This document shows, piece after piece, positions 1 to 6,437 of a DNA stretch of 10,363 bases (positions are counted from its first letter, which is position 1; each line of letters starts with the position of its first letter). Location: NCBI GenBank assembly GCA_003646715.1, contig QMLL01000032.1, positions 1 through 10,363 on the forward strand. The letters run 5' to 3'. The translations under genes and the position numbers were made by a program. Source of the stretch: Deltaproteobacteria bacterium. GTDB lineage: Bacteria; Desulfobacterota; Syntrophobacteria; B119-G9. The notes below the pieces were generated by a model that saw only the letters and a program-made list of their open reading frames with translations, ran no database searches and was not told where the DNA came from.

Positions 1-1776
1 ACGGCTGAAAGCGGAGAGGCTGGTATAGCGCTTTTCCAGCGAGAAAAGCCGGACATTGTACTAACAGATATAAGAATGCCTGGGCTTGATGGTATTGAGG
101 TGCTAAAACGTCTTAAGCTGCTAAATCCGGACACGGAGGTTATTGTTTTCACGGGCCACGGAGATATGGAAAGTGCGATTAAGGCTCTTCAGTACGAGGC
201 TTCCGATTTCATCAATAAACCCATACAAAAGGAAGCCCTGGATGTGGCCCTGAGGAGAGCTCATGAAAAAATCGCGATGAGAAAACAAATTAAGCAATAT
301 GCCAATGATCTGGAAGTGAAGGTCAGGGAGGCTACAGATGAATTGACCAAAACTTACAAGCAGCTTGAGACAATCTACGAAATTACTCAGTCTGTGGCAG
401 AAATTCCCACAATGAAGGAGATAATTGAGCTCGTGGAGGAAAAGATCTGTTGTGCCACGGGACACAGATGCTATGCGGTCCTCGTCTTGAACGGGTCCAG
501 AGAGGACATTGTTAAGAATTATAGTTACCAGCACGTTAGTATTTCCAAGAAGCTAGCGTCTCTGGTCAGATTTCTCAAGAAACCTGAGATACTGAAGCCT
601 GAAGAAATTGTATCATTATTGCCCAGCGTCGATAAATCCAAGGATGAAGAGATCGCGATTGTGCCAATTACCAAGGAGAAAGAGCCCATGGTTGGAGCTG
701 CTATCGTGGGTGTTTCACATGTGGATCCCGAAAGGGACCTTAAGATGATATCGCTTTTGCTGGCTCAGGTGGCGGGAGCCATAAGAAGGGCCGTTTTGCA
801 GGAGGAACAACTGGAAGCTCTTCGGGAAATGGCAGGAGCAAAGTGGAAGTTCGGAGATCTTATAGGTCGGGACAAAAAGATGGAAGAAATTTACAGGCTT
901 GTGATGAGTGTCGCAGAATCCGACGCAACCGTTTTAATCCAGGGAGAAAGCGGAACTGGAAAAGAACTAATAGCAAGACAAATTCATGAGCTCTATCGCT
1001 CAAATGGTCCGTTCGTTGTGGTAAATTGTGCAGCATATCCATTCTCGCTTATAGAGAGTGAATTGTTTGGACATGAAAAAGGGGCATTTACCGGTGCCAT
1101 TCGCACAAGGAAAGGAAGTTTTGAAATGGCACACGGGGGAACAATTTTTCTTGACGAAATTGGCGAATTGCCCCTGGAAGCACAGGTGAAGCTACTTCGG
1201 GTTATACAGTTCAAAGAATTTCAGCGGGTTGGCGGTGAAAACCCTATAAAGGTGGATGTGCGTATCCTTGCCGCTACTTCCAAAGACTTGAGAGAAGAAA
1301 TTGAAAAGGGAAATTTTAGGGAAGATCTTTACTATCGCTTGAACGTGATCCCCTTGAGGATGCCCCCTTTGAGGGAACGTGTTTCAGATGTCCTCCTTCT
1401 GGCGAATGATTTTCTGAGCAAATTGAATGAGCGTTCAAAAAAGAACGTTGAGGGATTGGATGCCGAGTGCCAGAGGATTCTGCTCAAGTATCAGTGGCCG
1501 GGAAACGTGAGAGAACTCGAAAATGTACTGGAACATGCATTTATATTGGCTTGTGGCAGAAAGATCACTACAAAAGACTTACCGGAATATTTGAAAAAGG
1601 CAACTGAAGAAAAGGGTTTAACCGGGGAAAGCCTGGAAGATATCGAAAGACAGCATCCTCTTAAAATATTGAAAGAATGTAACGGAAACAAAAACCTGGC
1701 GGCGAAGAGGCTTAGAATAAGCAGAAGTACTCTCTACAGGAAACTCGAAAAGTATGGCATTCCGAACTCGATCTAA
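1..1776 (+). CDS. sigma-54-dependent response regulator with GAF-like domain (NtrC family), 5' end outside window
   Basis: The frame is open from base 1, so the gene starts upstream and about 30 N-terminal residues are missing, including the acidic pocket. 591 residues are visible (residue 1 = bases 1-3). A receiver domain shows phospho-acceptor Asp23 in LTDIRMPG, Thr51 in FTGHGD and Lys73 in INKP. A charged coiled coil (about 85-125) leads into a GAF-like domain (about 120-265). The AAA+ domain has Walker A GESGTGKE (315-322), the sigma-54-contacting loop GAFTGA (361-366), Walker B GTIFLDE (380-386) and the arginine-rich region around 439-460. The C-terminus is a Fis-type helix-turn-helix (about 563-585, with NLAAKRLRISRSTLYRKL). 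The protein should act in the cytoplasm, open sigma-54 promoters when phosphorylated by a histidine kinase not seen here, and possibly sense a small ligand through the GAF-like domain. The near-consensus sigma-54 promoter 260 bases downstream is a likely target. The family call is very secure; the signal is unknown. Confidence 0.96.
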   Translation, partial: TAESGEAGIALFQREKPDIVLTDIRMPGLDGIEVLKRLKLLNPDTEVIVFTGHGDMESAIKALQYEASDFINKPIQKEALDVALRRAHEKIAMRKQIKQYANDLEVKVREATDELTKTYKQLETIYEITQSVAEIPTMKEIIELVEEKICCATGHRCYAVLVLNGSREDIVKNYSYQHVSISKKLASLVRFLKKPEILKPEEIVSLLPSVDKSKDEEIAIVPITKEKEPMVGAAIVGVSHVDPERDLKMISLLLAQVAGAIRRAVLQEEQLEALREMAGAKWKFGDLIGRDKKMEEIYRLVMSVAESDATVLIQGESGTGKELIARQIHELYRSNGPFVVVNCAAYPFSLIESELFGHEKGAFTGAIRTRKGSFEMAHGGTIFLDEIGELPLEAQVKLLRVIQFKEFQRVGGENPIKVDVRILAATSKDLREEIEKGNFREDLYYRLNVIPLRMPPLRERVSDVLLLANDFLSKLNERSKKNVEGLDAECQRILLKYQWPGNVRELENVLEHAFILACGRKITTKDLPEYLKKATEEKGLTGESLEDIERQHPLKILKECNGNKNLAAKRLRISRSTLYRKLEKYGIPNSI

Positions 1777-1844
1777 TCGTGTTACTATTTGTTTCCTACC
1801 GGAAATTAACCATTCAGTATCTCCTTTATGTATCGCAGCAAAGT

Positions 1845-1892
1845 ATAGTGTCCCGATATGCTACATTCTATCATATTGATATTCCACACTAT
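1845..1892. promoter_or_regulatory. candidate upstream activator sites (inverted repeats)
   Basis: ATAGTGT (1845-1851) is repeated in inverse as ACACTAT (1886-1892). Between them lies a smaller palindrome, TATCA-TAT-TGATA (1869-1881). The latter is centred about 185 bases before the start point predicted from the sigma-54 promoter, a normal distance for an NtrC-type enhancer. The arms are only 5-7 bases in AT-rich DNA, so chance is a real alternative. Confidence 0.22.
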
Positions 1893-2015
1893 TTAGAGGC
1901 GATCTTTCGGTCGTATCATCCTGGGCCACATCCTAGAACTGAAAAATTTTGGCTGTCTGCACAAGGGCCTTCATATCTCTTTAATTGTCTCTTAATTACA
2001 GTGTGTTAGAGAACC

Positions 2016-2040
2016 TGCACCGGAATATCCTTCGGTGGCA
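2016..2040. promoter_or_regulatory. imperfect dyad overlapping the -24 element
   Basis: TGCACCGGAA (2016-2025) and TTCGGTGGCA (2031-2040) form an inverted repeat around TATCC, with nine pairs and one unpaired G in each arm (2023 and 2037). Its right arm contains the GG of the -24 element. It could be a repressor operator or an RNA-level structure from an upstream transcript; it could also be fortuitous. Confidence 0.25.
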
Positions 2041-2051
2041 CCATGCTTGCT
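2036..2051 (+). promoter_or_regulatory. sigma-54 (-24/-12) promoter
   Basis: TGGCACCATGCTTGCT matches the sigma-54 consensus TGGCACG-N4-TTGCW at every defined position except the G after TGGCAC. The invariant GG (2037-2038) and GC (2049-2050) are exactly 12 bases apart. Transcription should begin near 2062, giving a leader of about 46 bases with AAGGAGG just before the start codon at 2108. The neighbouring sigma-54 activator supports function. Confidence 0.82.
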
Positions 2052-2107
2052 TTATATAGTGGTCAAAAAGCACGGTCTTTATCTTGATATAGCAAAAGGA
2101 GGCTATC

Positions 2108-2377
2108 ATGAAAAAGAAGATCACGATAATAGATAGATTAGCTGGAATGGTGTTGTCTTGTGCTTTTCTGGTGATCGGACTCCTTTTTCTCGTAGTGGGC
2201 ATCACATTTCTCCCTGTGATTGGTGTTTTGCTTGCCATTCCGGTGATGGGATTATCTCTATATTTCTTCAGAAATGCAGTTAGGTTGTATGAAGTGAAGG
2301 AAGAAGTGATTGAAATTGCGCCTGTGATGGAACAACCGACGCCAGAGGTTGTGGTAGCATTGAAAAAGGTAGCTTAG
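2108..2377 (+). CDS. small two-helix membrane protein of unknown function, sigma-54 controlled
   Basis: The 89-residue protein has a short basic N-terminus (MKKKITIIDRLAG) and two hydrophobic stretches: about residues 13-33 (VLSCAFLVIGLLFLVVGITF) and about 35-53 (PVIGVLLAIPVMGLSLYFF). These fit a tight helical hairpin in the inner membrane. The remaining 35 residues are charged and hydrophilic (YEVKEEVIEIAP, then a Pro/Val-rich end), probably cytoplasmic given the basic N-terminus. AAGGAGG (2096-2102) sits 5 bases before ATG, a strong signal that fixes the start. The gene stands alone behind a near-consensus sigma-54 promoter, so it is likely expressed in bursts under the control of an activator such as the adjacent regulator. 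I do not recognise the family. Small membrane proteins of this kind sometimes modulate sensors, transporters or envelope stress, but the sequence does not say which. Confidence 0.8.
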   Translation: MKKKITIIDRLAGMVLSCAFLVIGLLFLVVGITFLPVIGVLLAIPVMGLSLYFFRNAVRLYEVKEEVIEIAPVMEQPTPEVVVALKKVA

Positions 2378-2418
2378 AATAATAATTGTCTGTCTCGGAT
2401 CACTGACCCCCCATCCCA

Positions 2419-2442
2419 AGGCACTCCAAAAAAGAGTTGCCT
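2419..2442. terminator. small hairpin with A-rich loop between convergent genes
   Basis: AGGCACTC (2419-2426) pairs with GAGTTGCCT (2434-2442) with one bulged T at 2437. The loop is CAAAAAA. No T tract follows on either strand, so it is at best an atypical terminator or part of a larger structured 3' end. Confidence 0.28.
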
Positions 2443-2451
2443 CCGCGTCAC

Positions 2452-2489
2452 CGGGCCCCTTAGCTGACCTTAGACCTAAAAGGGGCCCG
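2452..2489. terminator. GC-rich hairpin, probable bidirectional transcription end
   Basis: CGGGCCCCTT (2452-2461) and AAGGGGCCCG (2480-2489) form a perfect 10-pair stem around an 18-base loop. It lies between the stop of the small membrane protein gene (2377) and the stop of the aldehyde dehydrogenase gene (2519) on the other strand, where a shared terminator is expected. The flanks lack a clear T run (only AATCTTATG on the + side), so intrinsic termination would be weak. RNA 3'-end protection is an alternative role. Confidence 0.42.
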
Positions 2490-2518
2490 AATCTTATGAT
2501 CAGGGTTACCACCTGAAA

Positions 2519-4093
2519 TTAGAAAAATATTCTTGGGAAAATCCTTGCTAAAGAGAATAAGCCTTTTAACTTGTTCAACCAGCTTTTTCCGGAAACAATA
2601 TCAATCGCTCCTTTAAATCTATTGTAAAGTCTCCTTTCGTAGGGATGCCACCATAGTCCCTTTTTGGTAGAGGACAGCAGGTCGTCCACTACTACCTGGA
2701 CCTGCGTCATCTCGTCAAAGCCAATCTTACCATGGGTTCTCCCGATACCAGACTCTTTAAAACCACCCCATGGAGTCTCCGGCATACCGTGAGTCATCAG
2801 ATGGTCGTTAATGGTTATAACTCCAGCCTTTATCTTCTGTCCTATTTCTTTTGCTTTTTTCCTGTTTCTGGACCAAACGGAAGCCGTCAATCCGAGGGTT
2901 GAATCATTTGCCAGTGCAATAGCTTCACTTGTGTACCTGTAGGGCATTACAGGGAGTACCGGTCCAAAAGTTTCTTCCTTCATTATTTTCATGGAATGAT
3001 TTACGTTGACAAGAACAATTGCTGGCAAAAAATTCCCTTTAAGGTTTTTCGGAGGTTTTGATTGTGCATAGATGGTTGCCCCCCGACTCAAAGCGTCTTC
3101 TATGTGTTCTTCTACAATTTTCATCTGGCGAGCCGTGGTGATTGCTCCAATGTCAATTTGAAAATTGGTGTCCACTCCGATCCTAAGATTTTCGACTTTC
3201 TCCTTAAGTATTTCAAGGAACTTTTCATAGACAGATTCATGCACATATATCCGCTCCACTGCACCGCACGATTGTCCGGCATTTTGAAGTCCCGCCCACA
3301 CGGCTCCGGCGGCGGCTCTTTCCAGATTGGCATCTTCACATACTATCATCGGATCATTTCCGCCCAGTTCAAGGCATATAGGTGTCAGCGTATTGGCAGC
3401 TTTTTTCATCAATTCTTTTCCAACTGTGGTAGATCCGGTAAAAAAGAGCTTGTCCACTCCGGCATTAAGGAAAGCATCACCTGCCAACCGTCCGGGCATG
3501 TTTATGTAAGTAAACAAACCATCCGGGAGATCTGCAACGTCAATTGCTTTTTTCAGTTTGTGGCCCACTAGCTGGGTTTCAGTGGCAACTTTCAGCACTA
3601 CCGCATTCCCAGCAAGAAGAGCCATTATTACTTCTGAAAATGGTATGCAAAAAGGATAATTCCAGGGCGATATGATACCAACGACGCCATAAGGAACACG
3701 CCTTATCTTGCTGATTTTATTGGCCAGGAGAAAGGAGCCAGGAAATAAATAACGATCTCTCAGAAAAGAGGGTGCCTTCTTGCAGTAATACTTGGTTGCA
3801 AGGATAGCCGGCAGTATCTCCGTGACCAGCGCATCGATCCTTGTTTTGCCGTTGTCTCTTGAAATGGTCAGAGCAAGGTCGTCGACATTATTGACGAGGA
3901 ATTCTCTGATTTTCATTATTCTGGAGGCTCTTTCTTTAGCGGAGAGCGATGCCCATTTGGGCTGTACTTCTCGAGCCTTCCGGATGGCATATTTTACATC
4001 ATCGACTGTATTTACGTCAAATTCTCCAAGTTTTTCTCCCGTAGCGGGATTACATCCTGCGATCTTTTCTCCAGCAGTGCTTAGTTTTTTCAT
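2519..4093 (-). CDS. aldehyde dehydrogenase with hydrophobic C-terminal tail
   Basis: NAD(P)-dependent aldehyde dehydrogenase superfamily, oxidising an aldehyde to its carboxylic acid. Numbered from the upstream ATG at 4096, the key elements are PWNYP (144-148, oxyanion Asn146), Lys169, the FTGST nucleotide-binding turn (219-223), general base Glu243 in LELGG, nucleophile Cys277 in GQSCGA and EETFGP (374-379). Two adjacent ATGs exist. GAGGG (4104-4100) is 3 bases from the first and 6 from the second, so the second (4093) is chosen; the difference is one Met. The usual KPSE motif reads KVAT, replacing the Glu that often favours NAD, which hints at NADP use. After the core (ends near 470) come about 55 extra residues rich in Trp, Arg and hydrophobics, ending in ARIFPRIFF, a plausible membrane-binding tail like those of fatty-aldehyde dehydrogenases. 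Fifteen bases separate this gene from the dehydrogenase upstream, so they form an operon. The substrate is not determinable from sequence. Confidence 0.93.
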   Translation of the reverse strand: MKKLSTAGEKIAGCNPATGEKLGEFDVNTVDDVKYAIRKAREVQPKWASLSAKERASRIMKIREFLVNNVDDLALTISRDNGKTRIDALVTEILPAILATKYYCKKAPSFLRDRYLFPGSFLLANKISKIRRVPYGVVGIISPWNYPFCIPFSEVIMALLAGNAVVLKVATETQLVGHKLKKAIDVADLPDGLFTYINMPGRLAGDAFLNAGVDKLFFTGSTTVGKELMKKAANTLTPICLELGGNDPMIVCEDANLERAAAGAVWAGLQNAGQSCGAVERIYVHESVYEKFLEILKEKVENLRIGVDTNFQIDIGAITTARQMKIVEEHIEDALSRGATIYAQSKPPKNLKGNFLPAIVLVNVNHSMKIMKEETFGPVLPVMPYRYTSEAIALANDSTLGLTASVWSRNRKKAKEIGQKIKAGVITINDHLMTHGMPETPWGGFKESGIGRTHGKIGFDEMTQVQVVVDDLLSSTKKGLWWHPYERRLYNRFKGAIDIVSGKSWLNKLKGLFSLARIFPRIFF

Positions 4094-4111
4094 CATTTTC
4101 CCTCATTATCG

Positions 4112-4918
4112 CTATTTTCCCTTAAATTCATCCATGCTTTTATTGATACCTAAAAAGCTGGCGACCCAATCAAATACGCAAACCGGCAAACATCTTAGCA
4201 ATGGGACCGTGTAGACTATTGGTGGCATAAAGAGGCGTGGTTTGTTCTTCTTTATACTTTCAACGATTTTCCTGGAAGCCTCCTTTTCGTCCATGATTGG
4301 GAGAATGGAAGGAAATCTGGTTTTAACACCTTCGAACATGCCGGTATTTATGTAATAAGGACAAACGACGGTGGTTTTGATATTCAACCGGCGGGATTTA
4401 AATTCCATTCTGAGAGATTCGTCAAAACCGAAAACGGCAAACTTAGACGCACAGTAATCGGATAACTTGTTTACTCCAATTAATCCACCGGCAGAAGATA
4501 TGGTGACAATATGCCCGGAATTTTGTTTGATCATGTCCGGGAGAAAAGCTTTTACGGTCCAGAAGTGGGCAAGAGTATTCACTGCAAAAGCTTTTTCGAT
4601 CAGTTCATCCGAAAGTTCGAAAAAAGGCTTACCGGATACGATTCCTGCGTTGTTGATCAAAACATCTACAGTACCTTGCTTTTTCTTGACGATCTCAGCC
4701 GTTTCGTAGATGTTTTTTCGAACAGAGAGATCACAATAATAAGAATATGCCACTCCCCCGGCTTTTTTAATCTTATCCTCCACCTCTTTCATCTTCTCTT
4801 TATCTATGTCCCAGATAATTATTCGCCCTCCTTCTTTTGCTATAAGAAAAGCCATTTGCCTGCCAATGCCACTTGCGCCACCGGTGATTAATACGTTCTT
4901 GTCTTTTAGCTGAGTCAT
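4112..4918 (-). CDS. short-chain dehydrogenase/reductase, SDR16C (RDH10/17beta-HSD11)-like
   Basis: Classical SDR of 268 residues with cofactor motif TGGASGIG (12-19), Asp37 at the end of strand 2 (favours NAD), NNAG (89-92), Asn114, catalytic Ser142 and the Tyr155-x3-Lys159 pair in DYCASK. The segment VCPYYINTGMFEGVKTRFP (185-203) and the end LGINKSMDEFKG resemble the SDR16C group (retinol dehydrogenase 10, 17beta-HSD11), whose members oxidise retinol-like, steroid or lipid alcohols at membranes. A hydrophobic stretch (about 231-256) could touch the membrane. The ATG at 4918 is chosen because GAGGGGGG lies 4 bases upstream; an in-frame ATG 30 bases earlier (4948) lacks such a signal and would add ten unusual residues. 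It is the first gene of an operon with the aldehyde dehydrogenase, which suggests sequential alcohol to aldehyde to acid oxidation. Direction and substrate are inferred only from family and context. Confidence 0.93.
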   Translation of the reverse strand: MTQLKDKNVLITGGASGIGRQMAFLIAKEGGRIIIWDIDKEKMKEVEDKIKKAGGVAYSYYCDLSVRKNIYETAEIVKKKQGTVDVLINNAGIVSGKPFFELSDELIEKAFAVNTLAHFWTVKAFLPDMIKQNSGHIVTISSAGGLIGVNKLSDYCASKFAVFGFDESLRMEFKSRRLNIKTTVVCPYYINTGMFEGVKTRFPSILPIMDEKEASRKIVESIKKNKPRLFMPPIVYTVPLLRCLPVCVFDWVASFLGINKSMDEFKGK

Positions 4919-4962
4919 GTTGCCCCCCTCGCGGTTTTGTAGGTTCATATTTCAATTTACTG

Positions 4963-4992
4963 TTGACAAGTAGAAATTAAAAAAGAGATTAT
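4963..4992 (+). promoter_or_regulatory. candidate sigma-70-type promoter for the TolC/adaptor operon
   Basis: A perfect -35 box TTGACA (4963-4968) is followed after 18 bases by GATTAT (4987-4992, four of six matches). A better -10, TATAAA (4990-4995), sits at 21 bases, which is too far. The leader to the GTG start at 5062 would be about 60 bases. Confidence 0.4.
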
Positions 4993-4993
4993 A
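4988..4993 (-). promoter_or_regulatory. candidate -10 box for the dehydrogenase operon
   Basis: On the - strand these bases read TATAAT, a perfect -10 hexamer, in a strongly AT-rich region. No good -35 lies at 16-18 bases; TTGATA (5014-5019) is 20 bases away. Transcription would start near 4981, about 63 bases before the ATG at 4918. The box overlaps the opposite-strand promoter, so the two divergent operons may compete or share control. Confidence 0.38.
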
Positions 4994-5014
4994 AAAAATA
5001 AATTGTCGGAATTT

Positions 5015-5031
5015 ATCAATCTTTCATTGAT
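5015..5031. promoter_or_regulatory. inverted repeat, possible operator in the divergent promoter region
   Basis: ATCAAT (5015-5020) and ATTGAT (5026-5031) are perfect inverted arms around CTTTC. The site lies between the two divergent start regions, next to the candidate -35 of the - strand operon, where a dimeric repressor could bind. No regulator gene is adjacent, and AT-rich DNA makes chance occurrence likely. Confidence 0.28.
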
Positions 5032-5061
5032 TAATAAATCCATCTAAAAGTAAAGCACAAG

Positions 5062-6429
5062 GTGAGTCAAATATCAATTCACGGGTGTAATATCAGATTA
5101 TTTTCGCGTGTATGGTTAATAAGTATTATCCTGCTTTTTCTATTGCCCCAGAATGCCCTCTCAAAAGATCTCTTATATTACTATAAACTAGCTCAGAAAA
5201 ACGATGCAGCGTTTCAAGCCGCAACCCATGCTTATGAAGCTTCAAGACAAATCAAACGACAGGCCATAGCGAACCTGCTTCCGTCACTGAATGCCGATGC
5301 GGAGCAAACCTACACCTACCAGGATATAAAAAACAGTGACAGCTTCCTGTACAGGGAAGGGCAAACTCATTACGACAGGACTTCTTTGTCGCTTAACCTT
5401 AAGCAACCGATTTTTAATTATGCGTTTTTTGTGCGTGTGAGGCAGGCCGGTGAGGAAGAGAAGGTAGCCGATGCCGAGTTTGAGGCTTCCAGGCAGGATT
5501 TGATGGTAAGAGTTGTAGAAGCCTACCTTAAGTGTCTCATAACGCTGGGTGCCATAAGAACGGTTATGATTGAAAGGGATGCGGTGCAAGCCTTTTATGC
5601 CTTAACCAGGGAAAAGTATGATAGAGGGCTTGCAGGGGTAACCGACATGTATGACGCAGAGGCACGATTAAATCTGGCAAAGGCCAAGCTCATCGAAGCC
5701 AAAAATTTAAAAGAGGATGCCTTTGAAGCTTTGACAGAGATCACCAAGGAGACCAACATAGAAGTAATGCCATTCAAGAAGATAATTCCGGTTAAACCTC
5801 ATCCAGACAGTGTCGATAGCTGGGTTGAAGCGGCTCTAAAACAAAACATAAGGTTATCTTTGCAGAGACATAAGGTTGCTGTGGCGGAAGAAGAAGTCAA
5901 AAAGCAATATGCTGCAAATTATCCGGTTGTGGATTTTACTGGTAACGTGAGACATCATGAGTCTTCCGGAACAGAGTTTGGTGGCGGTTTCAAAGCCAAT
6001 TACTGGGAAGCCGGAATCAGATTTTCCCTTCCCCTGGTTCAGGGTGGTCTTGTGCTTTCTAAAATAAAAGAGGCACAGGCACGTTACAGGGAAGCAATTT
6101 CGATGCTTGATAAAGAAAAAAGACGGGTTGTTCGAGAAACGCGGGCTGCATTTTTGAATGTCAAAACTTCGATAGATAAGATCAGGGCTCTTGAAGCTTA
6201 CCGCAAATCACAGGAAGCCGCACTGCAGTTGAAGCAGGAAGGGTATGAAACGGGACTTTATGAGAGTGTAGAAGTCCTAGATGCTCAACGGGAACTGACC
6301 CGTGCTACCATGGAATACTATAAAGCCTGCTACGAGTACGTTCTGAATAACATTAAGTTGAAACAATCAGCGGGTATCTTAAGTGATGAAGATATAATTA
6401 TGGTTAATAACTGTTTGAAACATCAGTAG
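5062..6429 (+). CDS. TolC-family outer-membrane channel protein
   Basis: The 455-residue protein has a Sec signal peptide: basic start, hydrophobic VWLISIILLFLLPQ (about 17-30), and likely cleavage after NALS (31-34). The mature part carries the two repeated alpha-hairpin/beta-strand halves of the TolC fold (about 36-245 and 250-445). It opens with DLLYYYKLAQKNDAAFQAA and includes LPSLNADAE, LNLKQPIF, REKYDRGLAGVTDMYDAEARL and, in the second half, QEGYETGLYESVEVLDAQREL, the hairpin pattern shared by both repeats. Such proteins form trimeric tunnels across the outer membrane and periplasm for type I secretion or efflux. The start is GTG at 5062; no in-frame ATG lies before the signal peptide, an in-frame stop is at 5035, and the ribosome binding site is weak. 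The adaptor gene follows after 8 bases, so the two are co-transcribed. No inner-membrane pump gene is beside them. The cargo is unknown; see the SecA-like gene that converges on this operon. Confidence 0.94.
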   Translation: MSQISIHGCNIRLFSRVWLISIILLFLLPQNALSKDLLYYYKLAQKNDAAFQAATHAYEASRQIKRQAIANLLPSLNADAEQTYTYQDIKNSDSFLYREGQTHYDRTSLSLNLKQPIFNYAFFVRVRQAGEEEKVADAEFEASRQDLMVRVVEAYLKCLITLGAIRTVMIERDAVQAFYALTREKYDRGLAGVTDMYDAEARLNLAKAKLIEAKNLKEDAFEALTEITKETNIEVMPFKKIIPVKPHPDSVDSWVEAALKQNIRLSLQRHKVAVAEEEVKKQYAANYPVVDFTGNVRHHESSGTEFGGGFKANYWEAGIRFSLPLVQGGLVLSKIKEAQARYREAISMLDKEKRRVVRETRAAFLNVKTSIDKIRALEAYRKSQEAALQLKQEGYETGLYESVEVLDAQRELTRATMEYYKACYEYVLNNIKLKQSAGILSDEDIIMVNNCLKHQ

Positions 6430-6437
6430 GATCAACC

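Larger units (their letters stand above)
1777..2107. other. 331-base intergenic region carrying regulatory elements
   Basis: No convincing gene is present. A 76-codon open frame (1779-2009) starts 3 bases after the regulator's stop, but it has no ribosome binding site and its product is low-complexity without a recognisable pattern. The region holds small inverted repeats at 1845-1892, a dyad at 2016-2040, a sigma-54 promoter at 2036-2051 and a strong ribosome binding site (AAGGAGG, 2096-2102). No hairpin followed by a T tract is visible behind the regulator gene, so read-through from it into the next gene is possible. Confidence 0.7.

Noticed and set aside
1938..1960. Second possible -24 element (TTGGC near 1950)
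   Set aside because: The bases 12 positions further are AA rather than GC, so it is not a sigma-54 promoter.
1779..2009. 76-codon + strand open frame just after the regulator
   Set aside because: It has no ribosome binding site and no recognisable domain. It runs through the region with the inverted repeats, so I treat it as chance.
1996..2238. 80-codon - strand open frame opposite the start of the small membrane protein gene
   Set aside because: It overlaps the sigma-54 promoter and the better-supported + strand gene, and has no ribosome binding site of note.
3062..3571. 169-codon + strand open frame inside the aldehyde dehydrogenase gene
   Set aside because: It is antisense to a complete catalytic domain with all active-site motifs, and its product is Cys/His/Ser-rich without family resemblance.
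4511..4891. 126-codon + strand open frame inside the short-chain dehydrogenase gene
   Set aside because: It is antisense to a well-recognised enzyme and has no start signal.
4919..4948. Ten-residue N-terminal extension of the dehydrogenase from the ATG at 4948
   Set aside because: The GAGGGGGG ribosome binding site lies inside this extension and is ideally placed for the ATG at 4918, where the family's usual start also falls.
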